Assembly (NCBI GenBank): GCA_018697195.1
Contig: JAGMWU010000028.1
Span: 4,351,813-4,415,812, forward strand
Direction of reading: 5' to 3'
DNA: 64,000 nt
Source: Certhia americana
Lineage: Eukaryota; Chordata; Aves; Passeriformes; Certhiidae
Below are positions 1-22,701 of the stretch, piece after piece; within the stretch, counting starts at the first letter, position 1, and every line of letters starts with the position of its first letter. The position numbers and the translations under genes are program-made. Under the pieces are notes generated by a model, which saw only the letters and a list, made by a program, of their open reading frames with translations, was not told the origin of the DNA and did no database searches.

Positions 1-10271
<10,271 letters not shown>

Positions 10272-13200
10272 CAAGGGGTGCAGCTGTGGCTGGGACTCAG
10301 TTCTCCTTGATGACATCAAATTCATTCCACACTACATTGCTGATGACCAACTTTTGGCCTGTGGGACCTCTCTCCATGTGCCAACACAAGGATGACACTG
10401 TGCTGTGGGCATTGGACTTTGTTCTACTAAAGGGGAAGCACCTCAGACTGTTTTCAACATAAAAGACAAATATATTCTTGTTGAAACTTAAAGTGGGAGA
10501 ATTTTACCTGGTGTTTCATTTTTTTTCTTTTCTGTATTTGTCCACTTGAGAGAGGAGGGGTTTCATTCTTTCTCATTAGTCTTTTCAAGAACAGGGTTTA
10601 GTACATTAACTATGGATGAGGTAAAGAAAAAGGTAAAATTGACTGGGAAGTGAGTCCTAAACAAAATGATCAGAAATTCTGAATTTCAGCATAGTAACAC
10701 CATAACCACTTTCACTCTGGGTGTGTCCTGCTTCCCTGAGCAGTCACAGAGCACCCAGCAGAGCAAGGCTGCTGGGATGGTGTCAGCTCCAGAGCACCAG
10801 GGGATCAGCCTGTGCTCAGAGCAGCTCCAAACTCATCCTCTCATCCCATACACACAATTCAGCTCAGATGCTTCCTCTCCAAAGAGCCATTCCCTCTTTT
10901 TTTAATTTTCCCCCTGCTTATTTCGTTCCCTGGGATTTGATCAGTGCTGTCTCCTCCTCGCTGCTGGTGAACACAGCCTGGGAATTCAAGGCCACTTCCC
11001 CCAGTGACAGACTGGGAGTCCCAAGCAGCTGCACAAGTTAGTTTGAATATGGACCTGCAGGAAGTTTTCCAGCCTGCTGAAACTGGAGTATCTGCAGATC
11101 CACAGCTTATCAATACAGTCACTTGATAGTGCAGGCACAGCTGCTTGTTGTGATAACACCTTTGGACTGCAACACCTTTTTCCCTGTGGTGATCAGGCAG
11201 ATTCAGCCAATCATTCCAAAGTCCATCCCAAGGGATATAAGCCAAGTGCCTTCTCTGTATCTGAGCTCAGAGCCCAGTCCCGAGGACTAGAGAAAAATAT
11301 TGGGAAGGTATTTGACCTCTATTGAGTAATTCAAACAGTGATTCTCAACTCCCCTCCCCGCCCCCCTTCTGTAGCTGCTGGTTATTTTGGTTTAGTTTAG
11401 CCAGGTTGGTTGTTTTCAGTATTCTAATTTTCTTCTTAACCAATGTTCTGTTTTGCTGTACAGAACAAGTAAGGGAAAACTGCAACATTTCCAGAATTTT
11501 CTGATCTCTCTTCTCCACTGGGAACTGGACACAGTGATGTCATGTTGCTTGGCTGCCTCCCTGTTGCAGCTCATGGCATGCAGCTCTGGGGATAACCCTG
11601 CAGTGACTGCAGCTTTTTGATAGGATGGTGTTGATGTTTGCCTGCTGTAGCTGCACAGATGGTCCATGATGATAAGATGAGGTTTCTCTTGACTCTTATC
11701 TGTCTGGGTAATGTACAAACCCTTTGCTTCACCCCTCTGTTAGGCAGGGACAATGAGCACAGAACTGTCCTCAATTCTCTGGAAATTCAATGTTTTCTGA
11801 TGCAGCACTAGTAAAGAGCTAGGCTGGGGGATATGTAATAATATTCTGCTGACTCTCTCCTGAAAAATACAGCTTGATGACATTTAGGCTTCATCCTTTC
11901 CTCTTGCTAAGGAACAACCTTCATTTTCCTTGCATGGCAGAAGGGAGTTCTAGCTGCATCTGTCACACTGCAGCTGGAATACTGTCCTTTTGAATCTGAC
12001 CTGGCTGCCATGTGCAGAATCTTGAAGAGAGGTTGGAGAGAAGCTCTCAGCAGCTGCCATGAAGATCTCAGAGAGTTGCAGAGGTTTGGAGCTGCCTGTG
12101 CCAGGGTAAAATGAGGCTTGGTGCTTTGCAGTGGAGGGTGAGTGTCAAGGCAAAGAACCCACTCAGACAGAACTCAGGAACCACTGTAAATGGGAATACA
12201 GGGAATTTCTTAATTTTCTTACCCTGCTTCAACAGGGGTTAGGTAGACCTGGAGAGTCTTCTGTCTCAGTAATGATGGCTGAGGGAGAAAACATCTTCAC
12301 AATAAAGGAATGTACTGAGCAGCAGTCTGCTGGTAGTCAAAAAGGGACTTGGATAGTTTTAAAGAATAATTTAAAATGGCCTTTGGGAATTGTCTGTCTG
12401 AGCAGAGGACAGGCATGAAGAGGCACTGGGGACATGTGACACAAAGAGGTGTGAGAATAACAATTGTAAGCTAACTGAGTAGGGTACATAGATTTTGCAG
12501 ACATCAGTCTCATTTGTTTTAGGGATAGCACATAAAGGCTCTTCAGCATCAGTCTTTCTGCTGAGTATACATCCAGTTTCAGAGACTGGGTGTCTGGGTT
12601 TCTTGGTAGGTTTACACTTACCCTGAATGCTCTGAAATTGCAAGAGCAATCCCAACAGCTGCTGTGTGGGCTCCATGCTCTGGTTTCATTCATTCACCCA
12701 CCAACCCCATACAGTGACAGAACTCTGGGCAAAAGGATTACCCAATACCCCAACAAATGTGGGGAGCAGGTGCTCTGTAAGCCCAGGAAGCCTGGAGGTG
12801 TAGATAGATTTGTTTTTTGTGGTATGTATCATCCAAGAACTCAAAATAGACAGTAGAAAATGTAGCAGGTTGGTAGTGGAAGGAGTATCTGTACATCCCA
12901 GTGCTCCTACTGCATTCAAGGACGTGTTTCAATGAACAGCAAAGAGCTACCAGAAGGGAGGGTGGGGGAAAATCCTATTGACATTTCTTGAAAGAAGTCT
13001 GAAAAACTCCTGTTTGACAGAGCCAGTGAATCAGGCCAGGGCTGGAATCCTTCAAAATCAGCACCAGAACCAAGAGGGGGTGTGTGACCCTGACAGACAC
13101 TGTGAGTCAAAGCTGAAATTACCTCATGCAGAGGTGCAGGCAGTGCCTGGTGGATGACTCACACTGACACATAATTCATGGACATTCCTTTCATTGCAAG

Positions 13201-14162
13201 TATAGTTTACATACTTAAAAATACAAAACCAAGTGATAAAAATCCCTCAGCCATTAAGTGATCCAAAATTCCATAAATCAGCCAAAAATATGTTTGCTGT
13301 TTGTATTGAGTTTGTATGATAAAAATTTACATGGATATATGGATAGAATTTTTGTGCCTGTCTCAGATAACATACAGATGTGTAACTTCAAATACTATTC
13401 ACTTGCTAGCCTTACATTAATTTCTGACTTCCAAGCATTTTTTTTTTTTTTTAATTTGGAAAATAAAGCCTTCAGAAACAATCTTTCTCTGTAAGTTTAT
13501 TTTGACAGTTAATAAGGTCTGTGAAGTTGCAACTTTAAGGGGCCTATTTGTTAGGTACTCGCACATGTAAGTGGTAAAGAAAAAGCAGATGAAGGAATGA
13601 TTATTTTATTTTCCTACGAGATGCCACAAAATGAGAGGATTTTTAAACAGAGATAATACTAGCTGTGTTTTGGATACCACCTAGAAACCTTTCAGTGCAC
13701 AATTTTGAGAATTTCCACAGCCTCTTAGAAAACTACTTATTTTATCCTGTAGGAAAAAGACAGATCATCTGTTTTCATATTTAACATGTTCACATTCTAG
13801 GTAGCAGACTAAACAAATAACGTTCATGTTTTAAATATGTGAGAATGGGAAAGAAGGAAAACATAGAACGTTATAAACAGGTCTGAGAACTCTAGTGAGA
13901 TTCTGTACAAAGGATGGCAATACCTTTTCATATTCCCATGTCTTGCTGTTGCCTGAGCAACCAGGGAAAGCGTTCCTAATCCTCTGCATTTTTCCTGTAC
14001 CATGGGGTCAGCAGAGTGCTGGCTGGAAACGTGATTATGGCTGTTTTTCTTTTCACAGCTGAGAGACACAAGACACGAAAGATTGAATGAAGACCAGAAT
14101 AGCCAGTACTAATTTGCTTTCCCCCCCAAAAGGATGGACACTTGCTGCACTAATTGTACTTA

Positions 14163-14222
14163 TCATGGAATCATTCAGGTTGGAAAAGGCTGTTAAGATC
14201 ACGGAGTCCAAATCTACACTGA
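14163..14222 (-). mobile_element. Short CR1 LINE 3'-end fragment
   Basis: The plus-strand text contains a degraded form of the CR1 terminal phrase (AATCATTCAGGTTGGAAAAG followed by GATCACGGAGTCCAA). This is the reverse complement of the CR1 3' end, so the element lies on the minus strand. Only about 60 bp are recognisable. Confidence 0.6.
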
Positions 14223-15410
14223 AAATGGCAGTTTCCAGGGGAATGTGGTTTAGGGGATGTTTTGCCTGATTTCTCCCTGCAAGGCCATTTTCTGAGCACA
14301 TGAGCTTACACAGCTTTTAATGTGATGTTCAGCTGGTGCTGGCTCACAGCTGACTCAGTCAGCTCTCCTTTTTTGTTGGAATGCACTCCATTAAATAATA
14401 CTGAAGGGTTAGTATATTATATCTGCAACCCTCATTGATTTGCTGTTACATGAAAGTGAATTAACTTCTTTTAGCCAAGTTTGTCTGGAAAAATAAAAAT
14501 GCTCCTGCCATAAACTATCATTTCAGATCTGTCTTCAGAACGCTTCAACCGGAAAAAAACGTTTTAAAATTAGAGGACATTGAGATGAAAAAAAGAAGGA
14601 TCACTGAGGAAGTAGGGCTGGGTGTTTGTGTAACCTCTCTGATGTTAGTGAGGCTGAAGAGGGTTATAAATATATATATAAAATTCCAGTGAAAATACAT
14701 GGCAACTGAGGCTTATCACTTATGAGATATCAGATTTTACCTTTTAATGCACAAGGGATCTGTTTAGCAATTGCTCTAATTTCAGCAATTCTGAATGAAA
14801 CAGCAGCAGAACAAACTGCCAAAGAGAGATAAGAAGCTTCAGTTTTGAGGCTTAATAAACCAACTTCTAAATTATCATTTTCTTCCCTTTTTAAGTATGT
14901 CTTATATGCTTGAATAAATATGGAGAAAATTGTAATATGAATGAAGGTGCCCGACTCTGTTTGAGGTGTCTTGGCTGCTACTTTCATTTGAAGCAACATC
15001 ACTAATTTCGCACTTGCACCCTTTAAAAACTGGGACAGCAAAGAAATTGAATTAAGCTGTGCCTCTGGGATTTGAGAGAAGTTCAGAATGTTTTTTCAAA
15101 TAACACATTAGTTCCACGGCTTTGATATAAAACTAAATTATGAATAACTTGTTTTGATATCTTAACACATGGCCCTCAGTCATCAGAGATGTCTGGACAT
15201 CTCTGTGCACAAGTCATCCCACTGTTCTTAACAGGGAACCTAATGTGATTATAAGAAGCTAATTCCAGTGCAAATTTAAGAGTATCGAGTTTCAAAACTG
15301 AGGTAAAAAATGAAAGAGTTTGCAAAAGTTGGTCATATTAAAAAAAAAAATTCAAGTAAACAAAATTTCAAGTAAAACCTAGTTAAAATTCCCACATAAA
15401 GAAGGAAAAT

Positions 15411-15805
15411 CACGGAATGGCCTGGGTTGGATGGAATTTAACATCTGTTTGCAGTGCCCTGCTGTGGGACACCTTCCACTAGAGCAGGTTACTCAGAGCT
15501 CCATCCAACCTGGCCTTGAACAATCCCAGAACGTGGCAGCCACGGCTTCCCTTGGCCACCGTTTCAGTGCCTCACCAGCATTACAAAAAATATTTTTTTT
15601 CCTATTGCCTAATGTAAACCTCCTCTCTTTCAGTTTGAAACCATTCCCCCTTGCCCTGTCCCTACATACCCCTGTAAAAAGTCTCTCTTCATCCTTACTG
15701 TAGGCTCCTTTCAGGTACTGAAGGGCTGCAATTAGGTCACCCTAAAGCTTCTCTTTTCCAGGCTGAACAAACCCAGTTCTCCCAGCCTTTGAAGTCGCTC
15801 ATCAG
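15411..15805 (-). mobile_element. CR1 non-LTR retroposon, 5'-truncated 3' end
   Basis: This is the CR1 3' region read as reverse complement. From left to right on the plus strand it has GGAATGGCCTGGGTTGGATG, a diverged GGGACACCTTCCACTAGA phrase, CATCCAACCTGGCCTTGAA, TTTGAAACCATTCCCCCTTG, and finally CCAGGCTGAACAAACCCAG. About 395 bp are recognisable. Only the 3' end of the element is present, which is typical of CR1. It shows small indels and is not coding. CR1 elements are the characteristic LINEs of birds and other sauropsids, so this is the main taxonomic clue outside the genes. Confidence 0.93.
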
Positions 15806-17199
15806 TTATTGAAATTATTTTATTTACTGTTTAACCAGGAAGCAAATGCAGCTATAGATTGTTTTATGACCATACTGTTATTCAACTGTTCTTTTGAGGG
15901 TGAGATCCTTTGTAAATCAGTGACAGTACTGGGACTTTATTTCTAAATTCTTGATATGTTATTTCTCATGTAAGACAAGAATAGATTATTTATTTTCAAG
16001 TTTTGATATCTAAATCAAAATCTTGGATCTGTAAATAAGTATACACCAAATACACATGGCATATACTTCAAAGATGGTATGTAAAGATGCTCAGCAGTAT
16101 GTAACACGTTTCCCTTTGCTTTCAAACTGCAATAAGCTCTGGTCCAACCTGAGTACTTTGCAAAACAGACTGTCACAGACTGGCTGCTCTCAGATTCTGT
16201 GGTTAACATACGTTAAGAGACAAAAGATCTCCAGTTGGACTGTAAATGAGGGAAAACAGCACTCATTGCTTCCTTCTAAAACAGTTAATTCTATAAATTC
16301 AGATGGTGGTATTATGCAATACTCTGCACAGAGTGGGAGGTGGAACACACATATGCTCAAGTATGTGGCGTGCTCTATAAAAAGTAAGTGTGGGAGCCTC
16401 TGCAATTCCTATCTCAATTCTTATTTCAGTTGTTAACTTAACTTCTTCCTTGCTGAATCCCCTCAGTCCCCTTCTCACTGCCCCTGCAGCCTGTCACACC
16501 TCTGTATGTGAAGAGGCCATCTAGATCTGAAATACTGGTCTACAAAATAAATACAGGTTCTTGCTATTTACATCGTTTGCGTAATGTTGCTCGTTTAGGC
16601 TGACAGTGGTAGGCAAAGGCTCTCTGGGAGTGTATCCGGGTTGGACTCTGGCACCTGGCGATGCTCCAGGATGTTGCTTCCTGGGACCCCACGCCGCCTG
16701 CAAAAAAAAGTGGGCTGCAAGATGAAGACCCCCTAAATAATGAGCCTGGGACAAACCCCCCCACCTCATTCCCCGTGGCCCGACGGCTGCCGGCTGTGAG
16801 GTACCGGCCTGGGATGGGCCCGCACGGCTGTACCCGAGCTCCCAAACCGCAGCCCCGCGGGTGATGCGGGGGGCAGGCGAGGCGCAGGGGCAGCTCGCTC
16901 CGGCCACCGGGAGGCCGCGGCTCCCCGGTGCTGCCTTATCAGCCACGGAGAGGGACACGGGCAGCAGCGACCGCCGCCTAAGCCATGAGGGCAGCGCGGA
17001 GGGACCCCCCCCGCCCTCCCGTCAGCACCAACCCCCGGAGGCCTCCCGCTCGGCGCTGCCCGGGTGTGGGAAGGCACCGGGGAGGGGCGGGCGGTGCCTG
17101 CCCGCGGGGGGAGCGGAGCGCGGAGCCCCCTCCCCCGCCTGGCCGCTGGCTGCCGCCTCTCCCCGCCGCTCGGCCGGCCCGCGCCGCCGCCGCCGCCGC

Positions 17200-17669
17200 C
17201 GCCTCCATCTTGAGCGTGTGTCCCCTGCTCCCCCCCACCCCGCCTCCACAGCACCGAGAGCGTCGGGGGCGCTGGAGCCCCGGGGGGGAGCGGGGGGGAG
17301 GTGAGGGTGGTGGGGGGGCGAAGCGGCACCGGGGCCGAAGCGGCAGCGGCGGGAGCAGCGGCGGGAGCAGCGGCGGCAGCGGCAATGAGGAGGCGGCGCT
17401 GAGGAGGCGGCAGTAGCCGGAGCGGACGGAGCCGACATCTTGTGCCCTCCCCTCCCGCCGCCGGCTGGGTGAGCCCGTCCGCCCCAGGGGGGAGGGGAGG
17501 GGGAGGCGGAGAGAATTTAAAAAAAAAAAAAAAAAAAACCGAAAAAAAAAAAAAAAAAAAAAAAAAAAAGAAAAAAAACGAAAAAGAAAAACAAAACCAA
17601 AAATTCCCCCCAAAAGGAGGCGGCGGCAACGGTGGAGAAGCCGCGGCGGCGGCGCGCTGAGCCGGCCAG
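17200..17669 (+). other. BRPF3: BRPF3 non-coding first exon (5' boundary not determined)
   Basis: The donor is clear: GCCGGCCAG|GTAAAG after 17669, within the CpG island, with no coding continuity to the next exon. The next exon opens with 18 nt of leader before the BRPF3 ATG. The left boundary given is only a guess near the YY1-like element and triplet repeats. I infer a spliced 5' UTR, which is usual for this gene family. Confidence 0.55.
17519..17604 (+). repeat. Adenine-rich low-complexity tract in the BRPF3 first exon
   Basis: Long A runs are broken by single C or G bases (roughly 17519-17538, 17543-17569, 17571-17578 and onward). They lie inside an otherwise extremely G+C-rich leader and end just before the GGAGGCGGCGGC stretch that precedes the first donor. 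Homopolymer length here is also prone to sequencing error. Confidence 0.85.
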
Positions 17670-20600
17670 GTAAAGCTCTGCGCGGGAGGCCGCGACACCC
17701 TTCCTTCAGGGGTCTCTCCTCCCTCACACACCCCCGCGCCGGGGTCGCGGGAAGGTGACCGGGCGGGCGGGAAGGAGCTTGGGGAGGCCGGTGCGCCGCA
17801 GCCTGCGGACCTCTCCCGCGTCCCCGCTCCGTCTCGGTGCGGCGAGAGCGGCCCGCGATCCCTCGCTGAGAGGGGGCAGCGGCGGCGAGCGCTCGGGGAC
17901 AGAGAACGGGCAGCGCCGTGTCAACCGGGCCCCCCCATTGCCGCCATCTTGGCCCCCCCTTCTTCGCGGCGCGGCGGGGGCGCCGCCCCCCTTCTCCCAC
18001 GCGATTGGCCCAGGCGGGGCCGAGCGCACCCGTCTTTAGCCCCGCAGAGCCTCGCGTTGCTATTGGTGGTGGCGCTGTGATGGATGGCGGCGGCAGCCAA
18101 TGGCCTTGCAGCGCTGCTGCCCTCGCGCTGCCCGCTCCCGCCCTCTCCCCCTGGAGGCTGTGGCAGTTCCGTGGGGAGCGATGGCCGCGCACTGGGCCCG
18201 GGCCGGGGCTCGGTTCCGCGGGGTTCATTGCCTTCTCTTCCCTCCCACCTCCCCGGGATGACTTCATTTCTGTCCGAGTCCGTGCTGTGCCTTGGTCCAG
18301 ATCGCTGGCTGCTACTGCAGTTCCCTGCCCGGACCCTTCTGTGCGCGGGGTAGCTCCTGAGAGGAGTTCCCGCCTGACAGCTGAGGGCATGTCACCGTTC
18401 TCTCAGCTGCTGCTGAGGCGGCCACAGCCCGTGGCGTATCACAGCACAATACCCCACTGCTGCTGGGGTCAGACACTGCTCATGGCGCACCCTGTCTGTT
18501 GCTGAGCCCAGACTTTATGCCTGGAACTTCATCCACAGCCCGACTCGCACCCTCCCCATTCCGGAGGGACGGCCTCTCTCTCGAGGCCGGTGCATCTCCC
18601 ATCAGCTCGACTGCGTTACAGAAGTATCAGGGCATTGATAAAGATGAACATCTCTGCTCGTGCCGGGACAAGCCGCTCTCCATGACATCTGTTGAGCACT
18701 GACAACATTTCATTGTAGGCATCAATGTGGGTGTGAGGAGTATAAACCCTTGGCAGGTGTGTGAGGGGACCCTGGGCCCGTGGCAAGCACAGACATGGCA
18801 GGAATATGAAGGGACATTGTCGAAGGCAGCAGGAGTTTAGCTGGTGTTTTGGTTGGCAGAAGGTGGAGAGGGGGCTGCAGTCGTTCCTGGTTGTTTCTTT
18901 CCTCTGGCATCCATTGGTTTTATTTTACAGATGTGTTTCTTAAACAGCTGCTTGGGTGTCTGTTCCCCGTTGCACAGCAGTGGGTTTTACATCCCAGTGG
19001 CTGCACGGAGCTGAGTGGCTGCTGGTGCAGGAGAGCAGTGCTGATGTACATCTCGTGTTTGGCTTGATGTCCCAAAGAGGGACAGCCTTTGGTAACAACA
19101 ATCCTCAAACTCTTTAGGACTGTAGGAGCTGTAGCCACTGCCAGTAGTCATGGTGCATCAGAGTCCAGTGAGAGCCATCTTCTTCCCGTCTGTGGCACAC
19201 CAAAGTCAGGTGGCCTTTTTGCTGTAAGTCATTGAAGTTCTTCATTGTTGAGGGGACCATTGTTTACTGGGATCACCAAGCTATGCCAAAAGAAAGGGCC
19301 AGGAAACTCCCCTGGCTTCACTGCCTTGAGCTCCAGCCTTGCATCCTCTGCGTATGGGAAATCTTGTGCTGTAAATGTGTCCCTGGTTGTTCATCATGGA
19401 CAAGCTGGAAGGAAGGACTGCAGCGTGAAGGAGATCTGAGAATGAGACTGAGGTCTTCTGCAGTGCAAGAAAAGGATTTCTGACCCTTGGAGATGGCCAA
19501 GGCAGCCTTGCTTGGGTGGAAATCACAGTCTCTCCTTTAGAGGACCCGCTTGTGTTCCATTTCCAGGCTGTGTATATAATAGGGGCCTCTACTGTGATGT
19601 TGTTCTGTTCGTGTTGGTCTCTGATTTTGTCGGAGGAGCTTTAGCCCCATTTCTAGTAAATTTAAGTATCCTGATGATGGGTTTGTTTTTTCAGTCACCT
19701 ATTGCAGCTATTGCTCACAGGTGTAAAAGCTGCTGCTCAGAAGAATCAGGCTGCTCCTGAAGGAACTCTGGGGTAGAGTTAAATTCATTCCCAAAAGCTT
19801 TATGAGTTGTAGCCACCTTGTTTACTCAGTTGTGCTCTCTGGGAACTTCACCCTCTGCCCCCATTGTAATCCCCAGTAGAAATGGGTGACAGGAGCTTTT
19901 TGGAATGCCTTGAGCATATTGTGACAATAGCAAAGGGGTGTCTGTTTGAGCTTTCTGCTTTCACATCAGCAACCTTCATCCGTGGCAGGACAGAAATCAG
20001 CATGGGCTGAAGTAGCATTTAACCCCACTCATGTCGAGTATCTTCAGCATTTCAGTGTGCACAGGTGCTGTTTGCAGAGGGACTCCTTTTCATGAGTAGC
20101 TGGGAGATGTTTTCAAGTGTGCTGAGGGAATCAAAACATTCCTAGGCTGCTGCTTAGAAGTTTCTAATGTCACAGTGCTCAGCTCAGTGTGTCTGAGTTG
20201 ATTTCATTGCTGCTTTCAAGGTATTTTGGAGGTGTCTCTCCTAATATCCAGGTGTATGTCTCATTCCAGGCACTTCAGCTCTTGCTGGCAGCAATTTCCA
20301 TGCCATTTTTGATGCTTCTTCATAGTGCTAAGTAATTTGTGTATTTTACAAATGGATTGTTTTATGGCAGTTGGTTGCTGTGGTGCAAAGCCCACTTTGG
20401 GGTAATTTCTCTAGAAATACACTGATTGTTTCACTAAAGGAACTCTGCATGCTTGTTTTTCCCATTAACAGATAAAACAGCTCTTCCTTCAGGTGCTTGT
20501 TTCACTGAAATTTCCTTGTCCCTCAGCATTCCAGGCAATTGGCTATTGCCTCATTTTTCCTGAAAACAATGTTAATTATGTGCGTGGTCAGCTCCTAATA

Positions 20601-22701
20601 ATTACTTTATCCTTCATGTATCTTTTTGCCTCCAATATCCTCTTTGCTTGTACTAGCCTGAATTGTAACAGAGCTGTTTGTCAGCAGGATTTTTTTATAT
20701 TTGATGATCAAGTTACCTTTATAACCTCTTTGTAAAATTCTTTTTTTCCTACTGATTGAAGCCATTGGAGTTCAGCTAGAATGAGTGCAGTTGGGTGTCT
20801 GCAGTGTGTGGATCAAGTGACAGTTAAAGTTTTAAGAAAGGTATCACTAAAATTTGTAGTACCTATATTTGCATGTAGAAATTATACATTATTATGTAAA
20901 ATTTCATTTTACATGTGAAGTAAAACTGCATTTACAGGCTCCATCATTATGGGTGTGCATACTGAAACTGCCACCTGCAGCTTATTTCTGTGGATGCAGG
21001 GAAGAGTTTGGAAATCTTCCCCAGGTGCTGTCGTGGTTTAATGCCATGATTCGCAGATCCAGTACTTGAAAAAAGTATTTCTCCTGGTTAAGGGCAAATT
21101 TGGGAAGCTCCTGGAATTTGCTACTCCTTTCTGGAATAAGCTTGGACTCCTTGTAGGTCCTGGTCCTGTGAGATGCTGCTTGCTGTGGCACACAGTTGAG
21201 AGTTTCTGGAATTACGTCCTTCATGGAGTACAAATACTGCATTGGCTGATTACAAATTGTGGGTTTGTGGTGTGTTTCCTTGTCTGTGGGTCCCACAGAA
21301 AGGGACTGAGTGTGTGGATTGCTTTAAATAAGGGTGAGGTGCTGGTTCAGGCCTCTGCATAGCAACAGATAAGCTCTGGGCTGGCTTATCTTCTCACAGA
21401 GAATTTACATTTGCTTTTCTTTGTCTCCTTTCTGACTTCTTTCAGCCTCAGCTTGTTTATTCCCATAAGTCATGTTCCCATCCTTGACTCTGCCCTTCTC
21501 TCTTGCATTACTCACTTGGCTTCCTCTCTGCTTTCCCTCTTTGCCAGCTCCCTCCTTCTCCCTCCGATCACCGAGCTGCTGCCACCATGTCTGAATCCTC
21601 CCCCAGACCATCTCCCCAGGCTTCTCCTCTGCTCCCCTCTGACAGGCACCTCCTTAATGTCAGCAGCCGACTCTCAGCTAATTATCTAGCTTGCTGATTA
21701 GCAGTTTGTGCGGGCAGAGCTGGCTGGGGCTTTTTGTTAAGGCTCTGAGCAAATGCCATTTCACTGCTCCTGGTGCTGGAAGCTGGCTTGCTGCTTTCCT
21801 GCTTGTAACCCTGTGGATTCTCCATAGCCAGGTGGCTCAGGTGGATGAATGGGAATTGTGGCTCCAGAGCTTTTAAGTCCATTGGGATCCATGCTGCTTG
21901 TTGCCATGTTTATCCCTCTTTGCTTCCTCGTGGAAGAACAGAAGAGATGCACATCTGGTCTCTGCTACATTGCTCAGTTCATCCTCTGGTTCTGTTTGTG
22001 AGAGAAAGAAAAGCAAAGCTGGAGGATGATTTTCCATTGTGGGACTTTTTTGCATCTGCAGTGTCAGAATGAAAGGATGGTGGTGGCAGCCCTGAGCTGT
22101 GAAGCTTGGAGGAGCTCCCTCCTGGACTGAGAGAGAACCATTAGTTTTCTCATCTGGAGCTGACAAAAAAATTAAATTGGAAACTGCTTTCATAAGACCT
22201 GAGTGGTGCATTCTTTTTCACCTGGAAAACATCCAGCACATTCGGGGTTATAAATGAAAAGTCACAGGCAAAAGAGCATAGGAGAACTCGTAGGTTTGTG
22301 TGAGCTTAATATGGGAATGGTGCAAGAAGATGTGAACAGTGTTGTTTGAATTTCAGGGCATCTGAATGGTTTGCTGATCTGGGTGCACAGCAGACTGTTT
22401 GTATATTGTGCTGTCAAATTATTTTGAGATTTTTTCACTGGTGGTGTGGTGAAATGTACATCTGAGGTGCAAATAGAGGAGGTTGGAGGGTGCTGTGCAT
22501 TGCTCTGATACACATTGCAAGAAATGGCTGATATATCAAATACCTGCTTCTGTCTAAGGTGTAAAGACTCAGTGAGCCTGAAATTGCTGGAGTCTCTAGT
22601 AGAAATTCTCTCTATTGCAGTGTTGAGTGAGTTTTTCAGTCTGTGCTGCTTCTTGCTTGACTCCTTGTCTTACCCTGTCCTCTGTTCCTGTTGTATCCCA
22701 G
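17670..22701 (+). other. BRPF3 intron 1
   Basis: This is an approximately 5 kb first intron from GTAAAG to the acceptor TATCCCAG. The first 700 bp are still CpG island. The remainder is T/G-rich unique-looking sequence without recognisable genes or transposons. A small perfect inverted repeat, ATGTAAAAT/ATTTTACAT with a 3-nt spacer, lies at 20894-20914. Confidence 0.6.
17940..17952 (-). promoter_or_regulatory. YY1-type element in the BRPF3 CpG island
   Basis: GCCGCCATCTTGG on the plus strand is CCAAGATGGCGGC on the minus strand, a full match to the YY1 core AAGATGGCGGC. Such sites usually sit within tens of bases of a start site. Function here is inferred from the motif only. Confidence 0.6.

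Larger units (their letters stand above)
10272..16790. other. MAPK13-BRPF3 intergenic region with unplaced MAPK13 3' UTR
   Basis: No conserved coding exon is visible in either strand here. The MAPK13 3' UTR must begin at 10272, but its end cannot be fixed. AATAAA hexamers occur at 12301, 13462 and 14492, and none has decisive context. The stretch at about 13200-15400 is A+T-rich. Two CR1 pieces, annotated separately, lie at about 14.2 and 15.6 kb. Confidence 0.6.
16790..18360. promoter_or_regulatory. CpG island and promoter region of BRPF3
   Basis: Base composition changes abruptly to very G+C-rich and CpG-dense, with GCC/GGC triplet runs (17181-17203, 17341-17413) and GC boxes. No TATA box is evident, as expected for a housekeeping chromatin gene. 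YY1-like CCATCTTG elements occur at 17205-17212 and within 17940-17952. CCAAT boxes (NF-Y class) occur inverted at 18004-18008 and 18062-18066, and forward at 18097-18101. The exact transcription start cannot be read. Part of the island lies downstream of the first splice donor, so a second start inside intron 1 is possible. Confidence 0.85.

Noticed and set aside
16978..18390. 470-codon minus-strand open frame (and overlapping frames of 321 and 195 codons) across the CpG island
   Set aside because: Long open frames arise from extreme G+C content. The translation is low-complexity Pro/Arg/Ala with a poly-Phe block from the A-tract, and shows no domain.
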